Of a stretch of DNA of 64,000 bases, positions 21,988 to 30,722 are shown piece by piece. The first letter of the stretch is position 1. Every line of letters starts with the position of its first letter. The notes under the pieces are model-generated. The model was given only the letters and a program-made list of their open reading frames with translations. It ran no database searches and had not been told where the DNA came from. The DNA lies in the NCBI GenBank assembly GCA_965153355.1, contig OZ231126.1, positions 67,208,001-67,272,000 of the forward strand, in the 5' to 3' direction. Position numbers and translations under genes: made by a program. The stretch is from Flaccisagitta enflata (taxonomy: Eukaryota > Chaetognatha > Sagittoidea > Aphragmophora).

Positions 21988-22753
21988 TCTATGTCTTTTC
22001 CTTCTCCATCGCTGTCTATTCTCCTTCTCCATTGCCATCATTGTTTTAATGTTCTATGTCTTTTCCTTCTCCATCACTGTCTATTCTCCTTCTCCATCGC
22101 CATCATTGTTTTGATGTTCTATGTCGTTTCCTTCTCCATCGCTGTCTCTTCTCCTTCTCCATCGCCATCATTGTTTTAATGTTCTATATCTTTTCCTTCT
22201 CCATGGCTGTCTATTCTCCTTCTCCATCGCCATCATTGTTTTAATGTTCTATATCTTTTTCTTCTCCATCGCTGTCTACTCTCCTTCTCCATCGCCATCA
22301 TTGTTTTAATGTTCTATTTCTTTTCCTTCTCCATGGCTGTCTATTCTCCTTCTCCATCGCCATCATTGTTTTAATGTTCTATGTCTTTTCCTTCTCCATC
22401 GCTGTCTATTCTCCTTCTCCATCGCCATCATTGTTTTAATGTTCTATGTCTTTTCCTTCTCCATCGCTGTCTATTCTCCTTCTCCATCGCCATCATTGTT
22501 TTAATGTTCTATATCTTTTCCTTCTCCATGGCTGTCTATTCTCCTTCTCCATCGCCATCATTGTTTTAATGTTCTATGTCTTTTCCTTCTCCATCGCTGT
22601 CTATTCTCCTTCTCCATCGCCATCATTGTTTTAATGTTCTATGTCTTTTCCTTCTCCATCGCTGTCTATTCTCCTTCTCCATCGCCATCATTGTTTTAAT
22701 GTTCTATATCTTTTCCTTCTCCATCGCTGTCTATTCTCCTTCTCCATCGCCAT
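21988..22753. repeat. 65-bp minisatellite, about 12 units
   Basis: Units with TCTATGTCTTTTCCTTCTCC, ATCGCTGTCTATTCTCC and CGCCATCATTGTTTTAATG repeat every 65 bp with few substitutions (TATATC for TATGTC, ATGGCT for ATCGCT). The 65-bp step shifts frame each unit, so the FSIAVYSPSPSPSLF frames are not a protein. Confidence 0.95.
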
Positions 22754-22817
22754 GTTTACCGGCTGTCTATTGGTCTTTTGGTCTGTCTGTCAGACCACAA
22801 ACAACTGCCTGATTTTT

Positions 22818-22905
22818 TTTCAGACCGCTGCTCACTCCACTTCTTCACTGGATCACTCCCAGGAGGGCATCGGGCACCGCTGACTATGTGAGATCCTTGG
22901 ATGAC
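22818..22905 (-). mobile_element. F3 head fragment
   Basis: GACCGCTGCTCACTCC, GGATCACTCCCAGGAGGGC, ACCGCTGACTATGTG, then the stem ATCC-TT-GGAT followed by GACTAG. Only the head is present, and it abuts the F2 copy. Confidence 0.65.
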
Positions 22906-22906
22906 T

Positions 22907-23010
22907 AGTTGTTTTTGTATGTGTGTGTGGGGAGTAGGGTGTAGATGGGGGAGGAAAACCCCTTCCCACTCGTCCAGAATGATATTTCGACCCCGCGTCA
23001 CTTGTTCTTC
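22907..23010 (-). mobile_element. F2 fragment
   Basis: GTTTTTGTATGTGTGTGTGG, GTGTAGATGGGGG, CACTCGTCCAGAATGATATT, CCCCGCGTCACTTG: the non-hairpin half of F2. The F3 head fragment sits exactly where the hairpin half should continue. Confidence 0.65.
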
Positions 23011-23394
23011 TGTCATTGAAACAACAACTTGTGCGCATTTATTTTTTTAAACTAACTTTCCTCTCAATTTTCGATTTCAAAAAAGAATAAAAAAAAAACC
23101 CGACAAATAAACAAGTGAATCGCGGAATAATGAATTAGAACGACTGACATTTCCCGACAGTTTCCTGTGTTGTGGAGGTCTTCTAGTTTTCTCTCCTTGT
23201 TATCGTCGCTCAACGTCAACGGCTTTGCTTAGCTTACTCTCGCAATCTGAAACAAACAGAGGATTTCAAATGCAGTGACACATTCACCCACCCTATGCTA
23301 ATTTTACGCGCCCCCTGATAATCTGTATTCACGCGAAAATCTCTTGCAACTAATTGCATTATCATTTAAAACTAAACCAGCAAATTAATCCGTA
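23011..23394. other. Apparently unique interval
   Basis: AT-rich, no recognisable feature, up to the inner end of the IR1 right arm. Confidence 0.45.
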
Positions 23395-23536
23395 ACGATC
23401 CAACCGTGCAAATTTTTCTTTTTTTACGTGAAAACCATTGTTATGTGGTTTAAAAATTAGTTGTAGTTAAAAAACCAAATCTAATACTCACCACGCTCTC
23501 TCATGGACGTAACCTCATGGATGCTCAACACCTCTC

Positions 23537-23586
23537 TCAAAAAAGGCCGGATAAACGACTACCGATGTCGCGTTCAGGTGGGAAGG
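23537..23586 (+). mobile_element. F1 head fragment
   Basis: GGCCGGATAAACGACTACCG, GTCGCGTTCAGGTGGGAAGG, interrupted by the hAT-like element. Partner 11257-11305. Confidence 0.6.
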
Positions 23587-23594
23587 GGCAGTGG

Positions 23595-24186
23595 CAGGCC
23601 CGGCCAGAGGGGGGGCCAATGTCATCTAAGATGGGGGCCCGGGACCTAAGGGGGCCCGGCAGAGCCCTTTGAATCAGATAAAAAGAAAAGAGAAAAAAAA
23701 AGAAAAGAGAGGAAAAAAAAGAGAAAGTAAAAAAAAGAAAAAAAAGAAAAAAAGCATAAAGAAAAGAGAAAAAAAAGAAAAGAGGAAAAAAGTAAAAAAA
23801 TAAGATAAGAAATAAAGAAAAAAAGATAAAACAGAAAAAGAAAAAAAAAGAAAAAAAAAGATGAAGACAGATGAAAAAAAAGTAAGAAGAGAGTTGATAG
23901 TGATAACAAAAAAAGGTTTAGTTAGTGTAGATAGTCATAAATGATCAGTTTTATTTCTTCCAAGACTAGCACCTGGCACCTAGTTTGTTTGTTTTTTTTT
24001 CTTTCTTATGTAAAAAATACAAATATCAGATTTTAAGTCGTGAAAGAAGAAATTAAAGCACTTAAGCAAATTTCAAGGCAGTAAATTGATAATTCAAAAC
24101 TAAGAATGTAAAAAACAAAGAAGATATGGAGGGGGGTTGGCCAAGGGGTCTACTAGCGGGGCCCGCCATTTCGCTGGCCGGGCCTA
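23595..24186. mobile_element. hAT-like element, 592 bp (right arm, MITE-free)
   Basis: GGCAGTGG on both sides (23587-23594, 24187-24194). Ends CAGGCCCGGCCAGAG and, inverted, TAGGCCCGGCCAGCG. The interior is purine-rich, then AT-rich. It represents the state before the left-arm M1 insertion. Confidence 0.85.
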
Positions 24187-24194
24187 GGCAGTGG

Positions 24195-24364
24195 TAAAAA
24201 AGACTAACTGAAGTATTTTGGCTGGAGCATTAATGCAAAAAGCACCCAAAAATGCCAACAAAACAAACCGCGACCGTCCAACCAACCGCACGCGATGAAA
24301 GATCCTAGGTTCCAATCTCCCATGAATCGCTCACTAAATGCCTGGTTCAATAATCAGACAACCG
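24195..24364. other. IR1 sequence without assigned feature
   Basis: AACCGCGACCGTCCAACCAACCGCACGCGATGAAAG-type sequence, shared with 9725-9890. Nothing coding. Confidence 0.4.
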
Positions 24365-24566
24365 AATTTTTAATCGGTCACTCAGTCGCTTGTTATGTCC
24401 GTCCGTTCACACTGCTCATTCTGCTTACTCTGTTCATGGACTAGCTCACTCATTTTACTCATCAACTTATGGGTCAGGTGGAATTTATGAATATGTGTTC
24501 ACGCTGTAAACGCGATTCATGGAAATCATCGAGATTGTTGTTGTCACTAGAAACACAGCCTAATTG
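24365..24566 (+). mobile_element. Degenerate F4-related element (right arm)
   Basis: CGGTCACTCAGTCGC, CTAGCTCACTCA, TATGTGTTCACGCTGTAAAC and CACTAGAAACACAGCC follow the F4 order in decayed form. Partner 9520-9720. Confidence 0.55.
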
Positions 24567-24801
24567 GTATTCGTATCACACCGTTAACCCTTTCACGAAT
24601 GGTCGTCCATTGCTTAGCATTAACCCAATGCTCCCTGTCCCTCACTATCTTATCTGTACCATTAACCCATGCCATGCCATGAACAGCGCCATCTCTACAT
24701 CATTCACTTCACCGGCCATCGAACGTCCAACCTCCACTTCCAATCCTACAAACCGTATTTCCATCTTCCTATTTCCAGACCAACTTATCTCGCAAATCCT
24801 A

Positions 24802-25767
24802 CAGGATGTACCAACTCAGTTGTAACATAAAGAATCGATGTATCTCCGCTTCTATAGAATATAATCTAATTCTGAAAATAGTTCGAAAGAGCTTATGAAA
24901 AACAATTTTTGCTCAATACGAGAAAAATGATGGGAAGGTATTAACAATTACGGAAAAAAGGCTGGGAAGTATATGCCTTTTTGCTATTATTTTGCCATTT
25001 TTTATCGATCTCTTACAACAGTCACTCTTTGTTTAGATTTTATCTGTACATAATCATCAAACAAAATATGTTGAGTTGGACTCTAATTAAAGATTGCCTA
25101 TATAGTGAAAGAGATTTCATAGGAAAAATTTTCATTTTTTAGATAAGATACTATAACATTTGTCAAATTCATGCCTATGAAAATCGAGTTGTTTTGAAGT
25201 GTGTTTTCGAGTGTGGTTTTGAAGAAAAAACAAACAAAAACTACAATATTTTTAAGATGTTTTATCGGGGCCAAAAACTACTGCAAAAGTTCTTCAATTT
25301 GGGACCAATCTCAGGTCTCTAGCCCAATCCATTTGAGAGCCTCTTAAAGAACAAGGCCGGATACACGGCTACCCCAGTCGCGTGCGGGTGGGCAGGGGCC
25401 GTATTAGAGGTCACTAGACCATTTGGGCAGGAGCTGTGAGGTCAAAGAATAAATATATATAAACATCATGAAAAAAAGAAAAAATGTGACGGACCGACCG
25501 ACCAACTGACAAACAAAGCGGGGTGTAGAGTCGCGTAGCGCGTGACTAAAAAGTCTATGAGCAATAACAGCCAAATTTGCATAATGTGAAATGGCCTCAT
25601 CATTTTAGGTTGTGAATGTGTAAAATTCTTTTGGGTCTAAATAATTTTTAGCATAAGCGAAAATCGTTTTTTAAGAGCTCTTTGGAACTTTTTTCAGGAT
25701 AAGATTATCTTCTTTTTAAGCTGAGATCTATCGATTCTTTATGTTACTACTGAGTAGGTGCGCCCTG
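24802..25767. mobile_element. M1 MITE, right-arm copy (966 bp)
   Basis: TA at 24800-24801 and 25768-25769; ends CAGGATGTACCAACTCAG and, inverted, CAGGGCGCACCTACTCAG. It contains one nested F1 (25352-25547) and neither of the two extra insertions of its left-arm partner. Confidence 0.9.
25352..25547 (+). mobile_element. F1 element nested in M1 (right arm)
   Basis: CAAGGCCGGATACACGGC, CGCGTGCGGGTGGGCAGGGG, CTAGACCATTTGGGCAGGAG, GACC run, AAAGCGGGGTGTAGAG, GTCGCG-tagc-GCGTGACTAAAAA. Confidence 0.85.
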
Positions 25768-25869
25768 TAGTTGTCTAGAGACTCTAGATTTCCAAATGCC
25801 CCCTAGATCCTGGATGTCTCTCTCCCTCCCTCTCCGATCTTTTAATTTTGGAATCTTGAAATATGGATA

Positions 25870-25963
<94 letters not shown>

Positions 25964-25977
25964 TCCCTCTCTAATCT
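25870..25977. repeat. (CT)n microsatellite, expanded relative to the other arm
   Basis: About 105 bp of CT with two interruptions. The left-arm partner (6597-6616) is only about 20 bp. Confidence 0.95.
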
Positions 25978-25984
25978 CCTACTT

Positions 25985-26305
25985 TTGGAATCTCAAATAC
26001 TGTATCCTCTGATCCCGTTACCCTGAATCCCGTTACCCTGGATCCCGTAACCCTTAATCCCCTCACCTCGGATCTCCTATTTCTAGATCATCTTATCCTG
26101 CATCTCCTTGTTCTTGATCCCCTTATCATGGATCCCCTTACCCTAGATTCCTTATTTCTAGATCATATTATCCTGCATCTTTTTGTTCTAGATACCCTTA
26201 CCCTGGAACCTCTTATCCTGGATTTTCTTCTCTTTGATAATCTTATCCTGCATCTCTTTGTTCTGGACCCCCTTATCCAAGATACCCAAATCCAAGATCT
26301 CCTTT
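25985..26305. repeat. 15-bp tandem repeat (right arm)
   Basis: CTGGATCCCCTTATC / CTGCATCTCCTTGTT type 15-bp units; shorter than the partner at 6175-6560. Confidence 0.8.
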
Positions 26306-26379
26306 CTTGACATATCCCATCAACTCTGTCCTAACCTTCAGTGGTTGTATTTCCGTCCAAGGTCACTTCCCTTTTACTC

Positions 26380-26520
26380 GCTTTCTTCCTCGAAATATAT
26401 TACTCTTTTTCTTCTTTTCTCTCATTCTCTTATTCTCTTTTTCTTTTTTTTTCTTTCATTTTTTTTCTTTTCTTTTTCTTCATTTCTACTTTTCATCGTT
26501 TCTCTTTTTCTTTTACCTCT
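26380..26520. repeat. Pyrimidine-rich tract
   Basis: TTTTTC/TTCTTT low complexity, partner of 5860-6115. Confidence 0.7.
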
Positions 26521-26521
26521 T

Positions 26522-26728
26522 TAGTCTCCTGCACATTTCTCTACAACCCACTTTGTCCGTCAGTGGTCAGTTGGATTGATCGGTTAGTCAGTCAGGTTGG
26601 TCACACTTTACTTCTTTTATGATTTAATTCCTTTGACCCCACAGCTGCTGCCCAAATGGTCTGGTGACCTCAAATATGAAGTGATGTGCCCGCACTTGAC
26701 TTCGGTAGCCGTGTATCCGGCCTTGTTT
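26522..26728 (-). mobile_element. F1 element with a lost hairpin
   Basis: AGTCTCCTGCACATTTCTCT where the hairpin should be, then ACAACCCACTTTGTCCGTC, GCCCAAATGGTCTGGTGACC and GTATCCGGCCTTG. Partner 5579-5790 is intact. Confidence 0.75.
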
Positions 26729-26883
26729 CTATTAATCCTCTTTCGCGTTTTTGAATAATCTAGAATCACGGTTTTTCTATACTCAGCAATTTTTTATCCG
26801 TATTCATTTGTAATACATTTTTTCCATTTTCTTGTCGTGTGCGATTCTATATGGTAGCATGTCCGTCCACGTTCCAAGTTTTT

Positions 26884-26965
26884 TAGTCGCGGACACGCAA
26901 CTCGACACATTGCTTTGTCGGTCGGTCCGTCCGTCCATTGGTCACTGCGTCCGTAACATTTTTGT
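26884..26965 (-). mobile_element. F2/F1-like hairpin end, partial
   Basis: TTTTAGTCGCG-gaca-CGCAACTCGACAC, then CGGTCCGTCC. The hairpin mixes one F1-type arm and one F2-type arm. Partner 5340-5425. Confidence 0.6.
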
Positions 26966-27083
26966 AATACCGTTGTTCTTTATCTTTTTGTTAGCTATGT
27001 CATTGTAAGGTATGTCAGTGTGAAATACGGTTGTTCTGTAGTACTGATTCACTGCTCCTGCCCAATCGTCTCGGCTTGTTTAT

Positions 27084-27310
27084 AGTTGCGGACACGCAAC
27101 TCTATAAGAGGCTCCGTCCGTCCGTCCGTCCATCCGTCCGTCCATCCGTCCGTCCGTGAGCACGAGTCGAAAAGTGGGAAAACGAGCGTTTTAGAAGCTT
27201 TTTGTGTATGTGTCTGTGTTGGAAGGGGGTTTGATGGGGCTTTGGGTGTGGATGGGGGTTGGCTGCCCCTGCCCACCCGTCCGCAACGATATTGTAACCC
27301 CGCGACACTT
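27084..27310 (-). mobile_element. F2 element, best-preserved copy
   Basis: AGTTGCG-gaca-CGCAACT hairpin, CTATAAGAGGC, CCGT run, GTCGAAAAGTGGGAAAACGA, GCTTTTTGTGTATGTG, GGGTGTGGATGGGGG, TGCCCCTGCCCACC, CGTCCGCAACGATATTGTAA, CCCCGCGACACTTG. Partner 4985-5214. Confidence 0.85.
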
Positions 27311-27540
27311 GTTCCGCTATATCCGTCAATATGTCAGCTTCGACTAGATCTGAAACTGATTTATGCTTGATAATCCCTGCCATATGCCCACGTGAAAAAA
27401 GGTGTGCACGTGCGTAGTGAATCATATTTGGATTTGGATTTTAGATAATGAGTACTTATGTCACCATATGACACGCGACTGTTCACAGTTGCCGAGATGG
27501 TTTTGTCTTTCAATGTTCCATTTTCCCGCAGAACCTGGTA

Positions 27541-27972
27541 CACTTTTTTTTTATAAGAGATAACTTTTTTGAAATCAGCCTGGGTGTTCTTAATTTTTCA
27601 GCCATTTTCAGCCTGAAATTCTCTTTAAAGTGGTTCTTAATTTCTTCGATGTTTTCAAAGATATAAATCTTATAAAAATACCTTATTTTTAACAGTTGTA
27701 TCTTAAACTTGATAATCATTATGGTTTTTTTTTAAAGGCCTGATTTCATAGGCAAATTAGAAAAAGAAGTCATTTTTAATGATAAAAAACTTATATTTCT
27801 GAAAAATTTGAATATCATTCATGTTTTGAATAAGAAACTGAAAAAAAAAGTTCTTTTGAAAATGGCCGAGACTAAATCTCAGCCTAGGCTGTTTCTTATT
27901 TTGTTCTTAAAATTTTGGCAAATCTCAGGCTCATGTCTCTTATAAACTGGTCTCTTATAATAAAAAAAAGTG
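27541..27972. mobile_element. TA-flanked MITE, 432 bp, right arm only
   Basis: TA at 27539-27540 and 27973-27974. Ends CACTTTTTTTTTATAAGAGA and, inverted, CACTTTTTTTTATTATAAGA. The left arm has the unfilled site ACCATACCAGG at 4736-4746. Repeated TATAAGAGAC near the ends recalls the TTTAAGAGACA motif of the element at 1945. No coding frame. Confidence 0.9.
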
Positions 27973-28184
27973 TATGGTTTTTTTTCTCTGATATAATTTT
28001 ACACTTTCCCCATCCGGCCTTTTTTTTCTTCTCGATATTCATATTTCCTGACTGAAAGCTGTATGAGTCCAAATGTTTCCTGTCGTCTTTTTTTTTTCGT
28101 GTCACCTTTTTTTTTTTTCACTTCCGCGGCGTCGCGACGACGACATAGAAGAAAGATGAGAGTCGCCTCTAAGGTCGCGGGGGG

Positions 28185-28318
28185 GCGCAAATGGGACGGT
28201 TTCATAGTAGCGAGCTAGCTATCAGTTCGGGAGATCGTGGGTTCGCTCCCACAGCCCGTCGTGTAATTTCCCGCCCAGGAGACGAAGGCTCAACTCTGCG
28301 CCTGGCTCAACTCTGCGC
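28185..28318 (+). mobile_element. tRNA-derived SINE-like segment (right arm)
   Basis: TAGTAGCGAGCTAGCTATC, then GATCGTGGGTTCGCTCCCAC, with a seven-base T-stem-like inverted repeat around TTCGCTC, then CCCGTCGTGTAATTTCCCGC. The B box is convincing, the A box weak. Immediately followed by a TGGCG repeat, which may be the element tail. Confidence 0.5.
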
Positions 28319-28449
28319 CTGGCGTGGCGTGGCGTGGCGCGGCGTGGCGTGGCGTGGCTTGGCGTGGCGTGGCGTGGCGTGGTGTGGTGTGGCGTGGCGT
28401 GGCGTGGCTTGGCGTGGCGTAACGTTGCGTGGCGTGGCGTGGCGTGGCG
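28319..28449. repeat. (TGGCG)n pentanucleotide repeat
   Basis: About 26 units with scattered TGGTG, TGGCT and AACGT variants; partner 3855-3925 is about half as long. Confidence 0.95.
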
Positions 28450-28619
28450 TTGGGACTACCGTCCGCCGAGTTTGGTCCCTCCTATATCATTACTCCTTGA
28501 AGTATATTCAGACATCTGCCTGTCTCTGGCGGATCTCAAGATAATGGGAGTAGGTTCTTCCGGAACCGATCACACATCTTCGAGCCTTTGAGCCTTTGAG
28601 TTTGCTACAGACTTTTGGG

Positions 28620-28879
28620 CCTCTCTAACAAAGAAGTTCCTTAAAGAAACTTTCCGAGCCATGCTAGATCACAGTATCCTCCTGAAAAGCCGGATGAAAA
28701 TAGGCACTTAAAAATCAAGATGAAAAAATTACTCTCGGATGATGATCCTGATTACGATAATGATATTGATATTTTCGCACGAATCTTACATCAGTCATCA
28801 CCTGAAAAATTAGCACAGTTATGCAATTATGTCTCCTTGCATAAGCTCAATCCTCCATCAGGTCAGATCCTGTGCTGAT
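28620..28879 (+). pseudogene. Possible gag-like coding relic (right copy)
   Basis: The ATG at 28719 opens 52 codons containing LLSDDDPDYDNDIDIFARIL and SSPEKLAQLCNYVS, ending in TGA at 28877-28879. The upstream in-frame sequence is shared with the left arm but closed here by TAA. The composition (acidic, helical) looks more protein-like than its surroundings. It precedes the plus-strand YR fragment. I recognise no family; it could be non-coding. Confidence 0.25.
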
Positions 28880-28939
28880 GAGTAATGACCTCATACTCAC
28901 AATCACATACTCACTCTTTCTTTATTTCTTTCTTTCACT

Positions 28940-28941
28940 CA

Positions 28942-29031
<90 letters not shown>
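28940..29031. repeat. (CT)n microsatellite
   Basis: Pure CT run, partner of 3273-3398. Confidence 0.97.
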
Positions 29032-29034
<3 letters not shown>

Positions 29035-29250
29035 GTATCAACATTCTCTTTCTTTGCTACCCCGATCCGAATTTTGTTTTCCACTTCATAAACGCGTTTC
29101 TATTCAATTTTGTTTTCTCTTCTTTTCCCAAGTTTTCATTTCCAAGCGCGGCGCGTCACTCACAACCAATCCTCTCATTCAATCTTCCATCCATTCACGA
29201 ATTTCACGCTCACTCACTCAAAACGCATTCTGTTCCTGCCATGCCTGTCA

Positions 29251-29412
29251 TTCACAAGATTGTCAAAAATTTACCTGTAAATCCCACAAATTTAGAGCTA
29301 AGAGATGCTTTGATCCCGATTTTGGCCTTTGCCCTTTTATTAAGGCATGATGAGATCTCACATTTGAGTTGTGCCCATTTTACAGTTATCGACGGAGGTC
29401 TAAAGGTATTTA
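29251..29412 (+). pseudogene. Tyrosine recombinase catalytic-domain start (fragment)
   Basis: The plus-strand frame reads KIVKNLPVNPTN, then LELRDALIPILAFALLLRHDEISHLS-type sequence. LLRHDE, with Arg at 29343-29345, matches box I of tyrosine recombinases (first catalytic Arg). Boxes II and III and the Tyr nucleophile are absent. The frame ends soon after GGLKV; GGTCTAAAG followed by GTATTT could be a donor splice site. The N-terminal half lies on the opposite strand next door, so the gene is broken by an inversion. Confidence 0.65.
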
Positions 29413-29816
29413 ATGACAATTTCACTTGTTAATGGTCTTTTACGTTTTTTGACATTGACATTAGTTCTCTTTGAGCTCTCCACAATTCTAGACAAAACAT
29501 TGTCGTTCAGAGGATTATTTGAGTCGTTAATGCCTGGAACAAAGTAATGAAGCCATTTTAAGCTGATGAGAGCATCGGAAACAGCTGAAAGGGAGCTGGA
29601 GGAAGATTTTACATGTTCCAGATAATGGGCTACTGTCAGAGATGTGAGAGGTAGTATAACTTTGACACTTCTTTCTTTGCAGTAGTTGAAAAATTTTCTT
29701 ACTGACAGACAATACTTTTGTAAGGTTGATGGCTTTCTAGAATCCCAAACGCTTTTTACTATCCTTTGTTTCAAATCCTCATTGCAGCCCGACCAGTAGG
29801 GTTGTAGTAATATCGC
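29406..29816 (-). pseudogene. YR N-terminal (core-binding) domain, DIRS-like
   Basis: From the acceptor site the frame reads AILLQPYWSG, then DLKQRIVKSVWDSRKPST, LQKYCLSVRKFFNYC and SEIVIKYL. The RKPSTLQKYxxxxxKFxxYC pattern and helical layout fit the SAM-like core-binding domain of phage-integrase-type recombinases. The final codons (GAAATTGTCATTAAATACC) are a diverged version of the start of the plus-strand fragment at 29255 (ATTGTCAAAAATTTACC), so the two pieces overlap slightly and were joined by an inversion. Confidence 0.7.
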
Positions 29817-29866
29817 CTGAAAAGAAAGTAATTAATTAAAACACCTTTTGGCAATCCAGTCTTACT
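29817..29866 (-). other. Candidate 50-bp spliceosomal intron in the DIRS ORF
   Basis: Minus strand: donor GTAAGACTGG at 29866 and pyrimidine-rich acceptor TACTTTCTTTTCAG ending at 29817. Removing it joins GDVIS to AILLQPYWSG in phase 0 and bypasses the in-frame stop. Such a short intron is plausible in compact invertebrate introns. Decay by chance is the alternative. Confidence 0.5.
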
Positions 29867-30445
29867 GAAATGACGTCACCTGCAAAGAAAGGGGACCCCA
29901 ACAGGGAATTAGTGTTTAGGCCGTGACATAGAACTTTGCTTCCTTTAAAAACTCGAATTTCGCCAATGAATTGAGAGAATTCGTTCATAAGAAGTGGCCA
30001 AAAGTAACTTGAAGGCCATTTTGGGGTCACTAACACTCCTTTGGCCTTACACAGCTTCAGATGAAGCAAAGCTTTTCCTACGGCATTCACTGGAGGTACA
30101 ATCAGGACATTTTCGTTATGCCAGTCATACGTGAGAGCGTCAACGCCAGAAGAGCCAGGACAATGATAGAGGCTGTAGAAGCGGTCACATTTTTTGTTGT
30201 AGAAATTGGCAAAGGCATCGAGGCTGAAAGGGCCGTATAAAGTTGACAGAATGGAGAAAAAGTCGGTAGTTATGCCCCAGTCTTCAATGTCAATAATATC
30301 TGCCTCTCTGGAGATCTCATCGGCCAATTTATTTTGCTCTCTTGGAATCCAGTCAACCTTCAGGGAGATGTTGTTTTGGAAGCAAAGGTGAAATATTTCA
30401 GAGGCAAACCATTGGAGCTCTGGCTTCATGGACCCAGTATCTACA
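29867..30445 (-). pseudogene. RNase H C-terminal part and DIRS linker domain
   Basis: Begins KIVDTGSMKPELQWFASEIF, then WIPREQNKLADEISRE, the conserved end of the DIRS/retroelement RNase H. It continues with FSLDAFANFYNKKCDRFYSL, DALTYDWHNENVLIVPPV and LVTPKWPSSYFWPLL, a block characteristic of DIRS-like polyproteins between RNase H and YR. The frame differs from the upstream RNase H piece. Confidence 0.75.
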
Positions 30446-30722
30446 ATTTTGGCGGCAGGAAGGCGTGAAGAGAGAAGTGGATGTTGGCAAGCTCTCGGAA
30501 TGTGCTATGCGTTTCCCTTTCAGGAGCGGAGAATATTCTGGCAGCTTTACATTCTCTGTTCAAGATGCTGCCACAACCCGTATTACTGGCATCACCTTCA
30601 ATGACATGAAGCAATTTTGGAGGGCCTTTATCGGCTACATATCGGCAGTTCAGAGAGTCGATATTTGATTTCCAAAAGAGAATTTCTTGCTTTATTTGCA
30701 TATCAATAGCGACAGTGTCTTC
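30446..30722 (-). pseudogene. RNase H N-terminal part
   Basis: QEILFWKSNIDSLN, then LLHVIEGDASNTGCGSIL with the first catalytic Asp, and ETHSTFRELANIHFSLHAFL. The expected segment with the TDN-type Asp is missing: the sequence goes from HAFLP almost directly to KIVDTGSMKPEL, implying a short frame-shifting deletion at about 30442-30450. Confidence 0.75.

Larger units (their letters stand above)
23395..29253 (-). repeat. IR1 right arm
   Basis: Reverse-complement partner of 3054-11445. It holds the empty sites for the left-arm F3, the 737-bp M1 MITE and the two extra insertions in M1, and one insertion of its own (27541-27972). The outer end falls at the DIRS fragment starting about 29251. Confidence 0.85.

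Noticed and set aside
21527-22812. Frames with FSIAVYSPSPSPSLF repeats
   Set aside because: The 65-bp unit changes frame at each repeat; it is a minisatellite.
28196-28260. Functional tRNA gene
   Set aside because: B box and T-arm are good, but anticodon arm and acceptor stem cannot be drawn; treated as SINE-like.
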